Source: Streptomyces sp. PT12 (GTDB lineage Bacteria > Actinomycetota > Actinomycetes > Streptomycetales > Streptomycetaceae). From it: a stretch of DNA of 39,076 nt. Of this stretch, positions 25,908-33,136 are shown piece by piece; position 1 is the first letter of the stretch; every line of letters starts with the position of its first letter. Location: NCBI RefSeq assembly GCF_003311645.1, contig NZ_QEST01000122.1, forward strand, positions 1-39,076, read 5' to 3'. A program made the position numbers and the translations under genes. The notes beneath the pieces are model-generated. The model was not told where the DNA came from, did not search any database, and was given only the letters and a program-made list of their open reading frames with translations.

Positions 25908-26804
25908 CTCGGACAGCGGGGTGCCGGGCTCACCGGCCCGTTCGATGCCCGCCGCGCCCAGGGCCCGCTTGATCCGCCAGCGCAGCTCGCGTTCCACCTC
26001 GGGCGCCTTGCCTGGCGCGGTCTTGCCGGTGACCCGAAGCGTGATCGAATCCGCCGTGACCTCCTCGACGCCGAGCACCTCGACGGGCTCGCGCAGCAGC
26101 TCCTTCCACGGCGCGTCCGCCGCCATCCCGGCCCCGGCCTCCGCGAGGACGCGCCGCACCCGCTCCAGGTCGGCGTCGGCGGCGACCGGCACGTCCACGG
26201 TCGCGGTGGCCCAGCCCTGGCTGAGGTTCCCGACGCGGGTGATCTCGCCGTTGCGCACGTACCAGGTCTCGCCCGAGGCGCCGCGCAGCGTCGTCACGCG
26301 CAGCCCGATCTCCAGCACGGTCCCCGTGGCCTCGCCCACGTCGATCGTGTCGCCCACCCCGTACTGGTCCTCAAGCAGCATGAACAGACCGGCGAGCACG
26401 TCCGCGACCACGCTGCGCGCCCCGAAGCCGAGGGCGACGCCCGCGACCCCCGCGCTCGCCATGAGCGGGCCGAGCTGCACGCCGAGCTCGGAGAGCACCA
26501 TGAGCGCCGCCGTGCCGAGCACCAGCACGGACGCCGTGCTCTTGAGCACCGAGCCGATCGTCTCCGAGCGCTGCCTGCGCCGCTCGGGGTTGACCAGCAG
26601 GCCGCCCATCGCCGACGAGCGCCGCCGGTTGCCGTCCTCGCGGTTCAGCCGCGCCGTCAGCCGCCCGATCGACCGGCGCAGCGCGAGCCGCAGCAGCAGC
26701 GCGACCACGACGATGAGCGTGATCCGCAGCCCCGAAGCCAGCCAGGACTCCCAGCTCCCGCCCACCGTCACCACCCCGCCGCGCGCCCGCGGCGGCGGGC
26801 CCAT
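25893..26804 (-). CDS. MscS-family mechanosensitive channel
   Basis: A protein of about 303 residues with a three-segment small-conductance channel plan. TM1 is ITLIVVVALLLRLAL, TM2 is STASVLVLGTAALMVLSEL, and the pore-lining helix follows (GVAGVALGFGARSVVADVLAGLF) with the Gly/Ala pattern that packs the heptameric pore. The beta domain then has QYGVGDTIDVGEATGTVLEI and the typical WYVRNGEITRVGN. It releases solutes on membrane tension after osmotic downshock. ATG 26804 has no clear ribosome-binding site; a GTG at about 26774 is possible. The gene diverges from the HNH endonuclease and ends within a tandem repeat. Confidence 0.9.
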   Translation of the reverse strand: MGPPPRARGGVVTVGGSWESWLASGLRITLIVVVALLLRLALRRSIGRLTARLNREDGNRRRSSAMGGLLVNPERRRQRSETIGSVLKSTASVLVLGTAALMVLSELGVQLGPLMASAGVAGVALGFGARSVVADVLAGLFMLLEDQYGVGDTIDVGEATGTVLEIGLRVTTLRGASGETWYVRNGEITRVGNLSQGWATATVDVPVAADADLERVRRVLAEAGAGMAADAPWKELLREPVEVLGVEEVTADSITLRVTGKTAPGKAPEVERELRWRIKRALGAAGIERAGEPGTPLSEPTGT

Positions 26805-27088
26805 GAGCAGGGGACACAGGGACGGGTGCGCGCGGTGGGCGCGGGCGTGTCGTGCATGCGCACCACTCTGGCCCGCGACGCGCGCCCCGCTCAAGCCGTC
26901 CCGCTCCATGGAACGGTCCGAAGCCCCTGGGGGAGAAGGGAAGAAACGGTCGAGGAGTGAAGGGTGTGGCGAACGACACAATCAGTGCATTTCCCGATCG
27001 TGGTGGCGCTCGCGGTACCGCGCGGGACACACTGAGGGAGATCGTCCCGGCGCGAGCCACGCGCCGCCGACGGAAACGGAGGGCGTTC

Positions 27089-27628
27089 GTGCCACACGTC
27101 TTGGTCCTCAACGCGTCGTACGAGCCGCTTGGCGTCGTACCGGTCCGCCGCGCACTGATCCTGCTGCTGAACGACAAGGCCGTGAGCCTCGAGGACTCGG
27201 GTGCGCTGATGCGGAGTTCCACCCACGCCATACCCGCGCCGAGCGTCGTGCGGCTCAAGCGGTTCGTCCGCGTCCCCTACCGCACCGCCGTGCCCCTCAC
27301 CCGCCGCGCGCTGTTCGCCCGCGACGGCGGCCGCTGCGCGTACTGCGGGGGCGTGGCCACCAGCGTCGACCACGTCATCCCGCGCAGCCGCGGGGGCCAG
27401 CACGCCTGGGACAACGTCGTCGCCGCCTGCCGCAGCTGCAACCACATCAAGGCCGACCGGCACGTCGCCGAGCTGGGCTGGCGGCTCCGACATACGCCCG
27501 GGCCGCCCTCGGGGCTGGCCTGGCGCATCATCGGCACGGGCCATCGCGATCCGCGGTGGCTGCCGTATCTGCGCCCCTACGGAGCCGATGACGCCCTCGC
27601 CAGGATCGACGGCGGCAGATCGGCCTGA
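27089..27628 (+). CDS. HNH endonuclease-fold protein
   Basis: A 179-residue protein with an HNH nuclease domain in the C-terminal half: zinc-type Cys pairs CAYC and CRSC, the catalytic His in VDHVIPRSRGG and the N-H element in NNVVAACRSCNHIKAD-like sequence (read from 27368 to 27453). The N-terminal part (VLNASYEPLGVVPVRRALIL) is the conserved domain seen in a widespread actinobacterial stand-alone HNH family of unknown target. GTG 27089 is preceded by GGAGGG seven bases upstream; the longer in-frame extension upstream is not protein-like. There is no methylase, phage or intron context, so a housekeeping rather than defence role is likely. Confidence 0.88.
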   Translation: MPHVLVLNASYEPLGVVPVRRALILLLNDKAVSLEDSGALMRSSTHAIPAPSVVRLKRFVRVPYRTAVPLTRRALFARDGGRCAYCGGVATSVDHVIPRSRGGQHAWDNVVAACRSCNHIKADRHVAELGWRLRHTPGPPSGLAWRIIGTGHRDPRWLPYLRPYGADDALARIDGGRSA

Positions 27629-27800
27629 TCCCTCCCCTCCCTGATCCGTCCGTCTTCGCATCCGCAAGCGCATCCGCAAGTTTTCGCCCCCCATCGCGGC
27701 GGACGCGGAAAATCTTCGCCCCGGACGGCGTGAAGTGCGTCGCTTTCCCGTCGCGCGGACGGGTGCGGTGGCGTTGACTGGGTAGAGCAGTACTCGACGC

Positions 27801-27845
27801 CCCACCGAGCACCTACCGAGCAACCCGCCAAGCACCCACCGAGCA
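27801..27845 (+). repeat. Four-unit short tandem repeat in the malQ leader
   Basis: Four units of 11-12 bp follow CCCACCGAGCA: 27801, 27812, 27823 (diverged, with AAGCA) and 27835. They end 27 bases before the GTG of the small ORF that precedes malQ. Confidence 0.75.
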
Positions 27846-27872
27846 CGACGCCGTCGGCGAACGGAGTGACCC

Positions 27873-28097
27873 GTGGCCGGAGCCGCCAGGACCGAGCACC
27901 GCGACACACGCGACACCCTCCAGCTCATCCCGCTGCCCACTCAGAGCTCATCGACCTCAGCCCGTGAGGCGCCCTTGACCAGCGAGCCGCCCCTGGACGA
28001 CCTCGCCCCGCTCACCGCCGAGCAGCCGCTCGCGGTCGAGCCGCCCCTGACCGCGGAGCCCAACGGGCGTGGCGGCGCGGAGGCAGTCGAGGTCTGA
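27873..28097 (+). CDS. Small ORF translationally coupled to malQ
   Basis: A 74-residue acidic, Pro/Leu/Glu-rich ORF with repeated EPPL/AEQPL segments (LTSEPPLDDL, LTAEQPLAVEPPLTAEP). It begins at a GTG with CGGAG seven bases upstream, and its stop shares a base with the malQ start (TGATG), the classic coupling arrangement. No domain is recognised, and low complexity argues against an enzyme. It could be a leader peptide or a small disordered protein. It is in a different frame from malQ, so it is not a malQ N-terminus unless the sequence has a frameshift. I rate it more likely translated than not. Confidence 0.55.
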   Translation: MAGAARTEHRDTRDTLQLIPLPTQSSSTSAREAPLTSEPPLDDLAPLTAEQPLAVEPPLTAEPNGRGGAEAVEV

Positions 28098-30145
28098 TGG
28101 AGCGGCTCGCGCGCCTCGCCGCGGCGCACGGCGTCGCCACCTCCTACAGCCCGGGCCCGGGCCGCACCGTCGAGGTGCCGAGGGACACCGTGGCCGCCGT
28201 GCTCGCCGCCCTCGGCGTCGACCCCGAGCGCTCCGAGGTCCCCGACACCACAGGCCGCCTGCTCCCGCCCACCGTTGTGCACCGCGCGGGCGGCCCGCCG
28301 CCGCCCGTGCCGCCGGGCACCGAGCTGCGCGTCACCACCGAGGACGGCGCCGAGCTGGCCTGGGGCCAGGCGCCGCTGCCGCCGGGCTGGCACACCCTGA
28401 CGGCGAACGCGCCCGAAGGGCGAACGGCGACCGCCCCGTTGATCGTCGCCCCTGACCGGCTGCCCGACCCGCCAGGGCGCACCGTCGGCCTGCTGGTCCA
28501 GCTCTACTCGGTGCTCTCCACCCGCTCCTGGGGCATGGGCGACCTGGTGGACCTCGCCGACCTCGCGAGCTGGGCCGGGCACACGCTCGGCGCGGGGTTC
28601 GTCCAGATCAACCCCCTGCACGCCGCCGTCCCCGGCGCCGGAGGGGCGCCCACCGACCCGTCCCCCTACCGCCCCGGCACACGCCGTTTCGCCGACCCGA
28701 TCCATCTGCGGATCGAGCACATCCCCGAGTACGCCTATCTCGACCCCGGCGCCCGCGCCGACCTCGACGCCCTGCGGGAACGCGCCGCCTCGCTGCGCAC
28801 CGCCGTCATCGACGCGGGCGAGCCCATCGACAGGGACGCCGTGTGGGCGCTCAAGCTGCGGGCGCTCGAGATCCTGCGCCGCGTGCCGCTCAGCCCAGGG
28901 CGGCACGCGTCCTACTGCGCGTTCCTCGCCCAGCAGGGCCAGGCGCTCGAGGACCACGCCACGTGGTGCGCCCTGGCCGAGACGTACGGCCCCGACTGGC
29001 GCGCGTGGCCAGCCGGGCTGCGCGACCCGCGCTCGGCCGCCACCGCCCGCGCCCGCGCCGAGCACCTGGAGCGCATCGACTTCCACAGCTGGCTCGCGTG
29101 GCTCACCGACGGGCAGCTCTCCCGCGCCCAGCGCGCCGCCGAGGCGGCCGGGATGCCCATCGGCCTCGTCCACGACCTCGCCCTCGGCGTCCACCCCCAT
29201 GGCTCGGACGCCTGGGCGCAGCAGGACGTGCTGGCGATCGGCATGTCCACGGGCGCGCCGCCCGACGCGTTCAACGAGAACGGCCAGGACTGGGGCCTGC
29301 CGCCCTGGCGCCCCGACGCGCTCGAACGCCTCGGCTACGCGCCCTACCGCGAGCTGGTCGCCGGGCTGCTGCGGCACGCGGGGGCGCTGCGCGTGGACCA
29401 CGTCATGGGGCAGTTCAGGCTGTGGTGGATCCCCGAGGGCGCCTCACCCGTCGAGGGCACCTATGTGTCGTACAACGCCGACGCCATGCTCGCCGTCCTG
29501 GCGCTCCAGGCCCACAGGGCGGGCGCCGTGCTGGTGGGCGAGGACCTGGGCACGGTGGAGCCCGGGGTGCGCGAGGACCTGGCCGAGCGCGGCGTCGTCG
29601 GCACGTCGGTGCTGTGGTTCGAGCGCCACTGGGAGCGCGAGGGGCGGCCTCCGCTCGAGCCCGCGCAGTGGCGTTCGTCCTGCCTGGCCACGGTGACCAC
29701 GCACGACCTGCCGTCCACCGCGGCCAGGCTGACCGCCGACCATGTCGAGCTGCGCCGCCGCCTCGGGCTGCTCGCGGACGCCCCTGGCGCGCTGCGGGAG
29801 GCGCTGAGCGAGACGGCGGAGTGGCTCGCGGCGTTCGCGCGGCTGGGGCTGCTGCCGCCGGGGGCGGGCGAGGAGGAGCGCATCGCGGCCGCCTACCGCT
29901 ACCTGGCGCGCACGCCGGCGCGCATGGTCGGCATCTGGCTCCCCGACACGGTGGGCGACCTGCGCCCGCAGAACGTGCCGGGCACGTGGGACGAATACCC
30001 CAACTGGCGCCTGCCCGTCGCCGATGGAACGGGCCGCCCCGTGACCCTGGAGGAGCTGGCCGCGTCGGAGCGGGTGGCCTCGCTGGTACGGGCGGTGGTG
30101 AGCGAGATGTCGGCGTTCGTTACTGTGGCCCCGTGGTCAACTTGA
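28097..30145 (+). CDS. malQ: 4-alpha-glucanotransferase (GH77, MalQ)
   Basis: A 682-residue amylomaltase that transfers maltosyl and longer alpha-1,4-glucan units between oligosaccharides in the cytoplasm. An actinobacterial N-terminal extension (about 1-130, helical then beta-sandwich) precedes the barrel, which begins near TVGLLVQLYSVLSTRSWGMGD. The catalytic residues are visible: nucleophile Asp in RVDHVMG (near 434), acid/base Glu in LVGEDLG (near 481) and the stabilising Asp in TTHDLPST (near 536). The 250-loop-like segment ENGQDWGLPPWRPD is also present. The start is coupled to the 74-residue ORF; its own 3' end overlaps the next small gene by 13 bases. Confidence 0.95.
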   Translation: MERLARLAAAHGVATSYSPGPGRTVEVPRDTVAAVLAALGVDPERSEVPDTTGRLLPPTVVHRAGGPPPPVPPGTELRVTTEDGAELAWGQAPLPPGWHTLTANAPEGRTATAPLIVAPDRLPDPPGRTVGLLVQLYSVLSTRSWGMGDLVDLADLASWAGHTLGAGFVQINPLHAAVPGAGGAPTDPSPYRPGTRRFADPIHLRIEHIPEYAYLDPGARADLDALRERAASLRTAVIDAGEPIDRDAVWALKLRALEILRRVPLSPGRHASYCAFLAQQGQALEDHATWCALAETYGPDWRAWPAGLRDPRSAATARARAEHLERIDFHSWLAWLTDGQLSRAQRAAEAAGMPIGLVHDLALGVHPHGSDAWAQQDVLAIGMSTGAPPDAFNENGQDWGLPPWRPDALERLGYAPYRELVAGLLRHAGALRVDHVMGQFRLWWIPEGASPVEGTYVSYNADAMLAVLALQAHRAGAVLVGEDLGTVEPGVREDLAERGVVGTSVLWFERHWEREGRPPLEPAQWRSSCLATVTTHDLPSTAARLTADHVELRRRLGLLADAPGALREALSETAEWLAAFARLGLLPPGAGEEERIAAAYRYLARTPARMVGIWLPDTVGDLRPQNVPGTWDEYPNWRLPVADGTGRPVTLEELAASERVASLVRAVVSEMSAFVTVAPWST

Positions 30146-30354
30146 ACAAGAAGCGCGCCGCCGCCGTCCTGGGCGGCACGACGCTGCTCACCCTGCTGGC
30201 ATCCCCCGCGGCCCAGGCGCTCACCCGGGACGACGGCGACGACCCGGGCCCCGGGCTGAGCGTGATCGAGACGCTTGGCCTCTTCGTGCTGGCGCCGATC
30301 GCGCTGTTCGCGGTCATCGCGGGCCTCGTGGTCCTGAGCGACCGCAAGCGCTGA
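30133..30354 (+). CDS. Small membrane protein overlapping the malQ end
   Basis: A 73-residue protein. A basic start (NLNKKR) and hydrophobic helix (AAAVLGGTTLLTLLASPAAQA) look like a signal peptide or first TM. A short acidic Gly/Pro loop (RDDGDDPGPG) and a second TM (TLGLFVLAPIALFAVIAGLVVL) ending SDRKR follow. The loop plus the TM2 layout is typical of small Streptomyces membrane proteins of unknown role. The GTG at 30133 lies inside malQ, so translation is coupled. The stop codon is repeated twice more downstream in a 15-bp tandem array. Confidence 0.75.
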   Translation: MVNLNKKRAAAVLGGTTLLTLLASPAAQALTRDDGDDPGPGLSVIETLGLFVLAPIALFAVIAGLVVLSDRKR

Positions 30355-30386
30355 CGCCGCAAGCGCTGACAACGCGAGCGCTGACG
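30342..30386. repeat. 15-bp tandem repeat (three units) across a stop codon
   Basis: CCGCAAGCGCTGACG at 30342, CCGCAAGCGCTGACA at 30357 and ACGCGAGCGCTGACG at 30372. The first unit holds the true TGA (30352-30354); the same stop recurs in frame at 30367 and 30382. Confidence 0.9.
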
Positions 30387-30388
30387 CG

Positions 30389-30422
30389 GACGGGCCCCTC
30401 CCGTCGCCGGAAGGGGCCCGTC
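30389..30422. terminator. Bidirectional terminator between malQ unit and pepN
   Basis: A perfect 11-bp stem, GACGGGCCCCT with AGGGGCCCGTC, encloses a 12-base loop. It lies between the convergent small-membrane-protein gene and pepN and can serve both strands. Confidence 0.8.
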
Positions 30423-30448
30423 GTCGAGGCGTTCTCCTTCGGCGGTGC

Positions 30449-33019
30449 CTACCGCGGCTCGGCCGCCGCGTCCGCCGCCTGGGCGTGCAGGGCGCGTTCC
30501 ACGCCGGCGCGCGCCTCGGTCACCAGGCGCCGCAGCGCGGGCGTCGGCTCGGCCGTCGCCAGCCACGCGTCCGTGGCATCGAGCGTCGCGCGCGACACCT
30601 GCACCACCGGGTAGAGCCCGGCCACGACCTGCTGCGCCATCTCGTGGCTTCGGCCGTTCCACACGTCCTTGACCGCCGCGAAGTACTTCTCCGTGTACGG
30701 CGCCAGCAGCTCGCGCTGGTCCGTCTGCACAAAGCCGCCGATCACCGCCTCCTGGAGGGCGTTGGGCAGCTTGTCGTGCTCGACGACCGAGGCCCATGCC
30801 TCCGCCTTGGCCTCGGGGGTCGGCCGCGCCGCCCGCGCCGCCGCCGCGTGCCGCTCGCCCGCCGACGTGGCGTCGCGCGCCAGCTCGGCGGCGATCGTGG
30901 CCTCGTCGGCCCGGCCCGTGGCGGCAAGCCGCGACAGGAACGCCCACCGCAGCTCGGTGTCCACCTCCAGGCCATCGACCGACTCGCTCCCGTCGAGCAG
31001 CCCGGCCAGCAGGTCGAGCTGCGCGTCCGTGCGCGCGGTCGCCGCGAACGCCCGCGCCCACGCCAGCTGGTGGTCGCCGCCCGCGTCGGCCGCCCGCAGC
31101 CGGGCGAGCGCCGCGTCCGACCACGTCGCCAGGCCCGTCTCGCGCCAGTCGGGCGCGGCGTACAGGTCGAGCGCCAGCTTGACCTGCCGGTGCAGCGACT
31201 GGACGACGCCGATGTCCCGCTCCTTGTCGATGCCGGAGAGCACCAGCGTCAGATAGTCGCGCGTGGCCATCTCGCCGTCGCGGGTCATGTCCCACGCGGA
31301 GGCCCAGCACAGGGCGCGCGGCAGCGACTCGGTGAAGTCTCCGACGTGCCGCGCGACCACGGCCATCGAGTCGGGGTCGAGCCGCACCTTGGCGTACGAC
31401 AGGTCGTCGTCGTTGAGCAGCAGGACATCGGGGCGCGCCCTGCCGATCAGTTGCGGAACGGGCGTGCGCGCGCCGTCCACGTCCAGCTCGACGCGGTCGG
31501 TGCGGACCAGCGCGCCCTCGCGCAGCTCGTACAGGCCGACCGCGATGCGGTGCGGGCGCAGCACCGGCTCGCCCTTGGCGCCCGCGGGCAGCGCGGGGGC
31601 CTCCTGGCGGATGGCGAACTCGGTGATCGCGCCCGACTCGTCGACGGCGATCTCGGGCCGCAGGACGTTGATCCCCGCCGTCTCCAGCCACGCCGCCGAC
31701 CACGCCTTGAGGTCGCGGCCGCTGGTCTCCTCCAGCGCGGTGAGCAGGTCGGTGAGCCGGGTGTTGCCCCACGCGTGGCGCTTGAAGTACGCCTGCACGC
31801 CGCGGAAGAACGCGTCCTGCCCGACGTAGGCCACCAGCTGCTTGAGCACCGAGGCGCCCTTGGCGTAGGTGATGCCGTCGAAGTTGACGAGGACGTCGTC
31901 CAGGTCGTTGATCTCCGCCATGATCGGGTGGGTCGACGGCAGCTGGTCCTGGCGGTAGGCCCAGGTCTTCATCTGGTTGGCGAAGCTCGTCCACGCCTGC
32001 GGCCAGTGGCTGCCGGGCGCGTGGGCCTGGCAGGCGATCGACGTGTAGGTGGCGAACGACTCGTTGAGCCAGAGATCGTTCCACCACTCCATCGTGACCA
32101 GGTCGCCGAACCACATGTGCGCCAGCTCGTGCAGCACGGTCTCGGCGCGCATCTCGTACGCCGCGTCGGTGACCTTGGAGCGGAAGAGGTACTGGTCGCG
32201 GATGGTGACGGCGCCCGCGTTCTCCATGGCTCCGGCGTTGAATTCGGGGACGAACAGCTGGTCGTACTTGGCGAACGGGAACGGGTAGTCGAACTTCTCC
32301 TCGAACCAGTCGAATCCCTGCCGCGTCACCGCGAACAGCGCCTCGGCGTCCAGGTGTTCGGCGAGCGAGGGGCGGCAGTACAGGCCCAGCGGAACGGTCC
32401 GCTCGCCGCTGCTCCAGCTGCTGTGCACCGCGTGGTAAGGGCCCGCGATAATGGCCGTGATGTAGGTGGAGACGCGCGGCGTGGGGTCGAACCGCCAGAC
32501 GCCGTCCTTGGGTTCGGGCGTGGGCGCGTTGGAGATGACCGTCCAGCCCTCGGGCGCGGTCACGGTGAACCTGAACGTCGCCTTGAGGTCCGGCTGTTCG
32601 AAGCAGGCGAACACGCGGCGGGCGTCGGGCACCTCGAACTGCGTGTAGAGATAGACCTGCTGGTCCACGGGGTCCACCGAACGGTGCAGCCCCTCACCGG
32701 AGTTGGTGTACCGGCAGTCGGCGACCACGCGCAGCTCGTTCTCGCCGCGGACGAGCCCTTCGAGCGCGATGCGGGAGTCGGCGAACACCTCGGCCGGGTC
32801 GAGCGCGGCGCCGTTGAGCAGCACCTCAAAAACGCCGTCGGCGACCAGGTCGGCAAAGGTGGACCCGGCCTCGCGCGCGGTGAAGACGACGGTGGTCGCT
32901 GAGCGGAACGTTCCGCCCTCCGGCGCCCCCGAGAGATCGAGGTCGATCTCGTAGCGGTCGACGGCGAGCAGCGCGGCCCGCTCCTGCGCCTCGTTGCGGG
33001 TGAGATTCGTGCCAGGCAC
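30449..33019 (-). CDS. pepN: Aminopeptidase N (M1 zinc metallopeptidase)
   Basis: An 856-residue cytoplasmic aminopeptidase, the normal actinobacterial length. The substrate-anchoring exopeptidase motif GAMEN is near residue 262. The zinc site is HELAHMWFGD with the third ligand Glu in NESFAT. The C-terminal half is the helical ERAP1-like domain. It removes N-terminal residues from peptides and so recycles protein fragments. GTG 33019 (VPGTNLTRNEAQER) has AAGGAGA nine bases upstream and gives the standard N-terminus; a longer frame to 33049 lacks support. It follows the secreted subtilase gene on the same strand, with a terminator between them, so the two are likely separate transcripts. Confidence 0.95.
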   Translation of the reverse strand: MPGTNLTRNEAQERAALLAVDRYEIDLDLSGAPEGGTFRSATTVVFTAREAGSTFADLVADGVFEVLLNGAALDPAEVFADSRIALEGLVRGENELRVVADCRYTNSGEGLHRSVDPVDQQVYLYTQFEVPDARRVFACFEQPDLKATFRFTVTAPEGWTVISNAPTPEPKDGVWRFDPTPRVSTYITAIIAGPYHAVHSSWSSGERTVPLGLYCRPSLAEHLDAEALFAVTRQGFDWFEEKFDYPFPFAKYDQLFVPEFNAGAMENAGAVTIRDQYLFRSKVTDAAYEMRAETVLHELAHMWFGDLVTMEWWNDLWLNESFATYTSIACQAHAPGSHWPQAWTSFANQMKTWAYRQDQLPSTHPIMAEINDLDDVLVNFDGITYAKGASVLKQLVAYVGQDAFFRGVQAYFKRHAWGNTRLTDLLTALEETSGRDLKAWSAAWLETAGINVLRPEIAVDESGAITEFAIRQEAPALPAGAKGEPVLRPHRIAVGLYELREGALVRTDRVELDVDGARTPVPQLIGRARPDVLLLNDDDLSYAKVRLDPDSMAVVARHVGDFTESLPRALCWASAWDMTRDGEMATRDYLTLVLSGIDKERDIGVVQSLHRQVKLALDLYAAPDWRETGLATWSDAALARLRAADAGGDHQLAWARAFAATARTDAQLDLLAGLLDGSESVDGLEVDTELRWAFLSRLAATGRADEATIAAELARDATSAGERHAAAARAARPTPEAKAEAWASVVEHDKLPNALQEAVIGGFVQTDQRELLAPYTEKYFAAVKDVWNGRSHEMAQQVVAGLYPVVQVSRATLDATDAWLATAEPTPALRRLVTEARAGVERALHAQAADAAAEPR

Positions 33020-33075
33020 CTGGTGGTCTCCTTCGTCGGCGTGTCGCACGTCATCCTCGCACGGCGCACACGAAC

Positions 33076-33111
33076 GGGGCGGGCGTCCGGCGTGTGCCGT
33101 CCGCCCGCCCC
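33076..33111 (-). terminator. Terminator after the subtilase gene
   Basis: A perfect 10-bp stem (GGGGCGGGCG with CGCCCGCCCC) encloses a loop that can form a further GGC/GCC pairing. It lies between the protease stop codon and the pepN ribosome-binding site. Confidence 0.7.
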
Positions 33112-33136
33112 TGGTGTGTCGCGGGTTACCCGGTCA

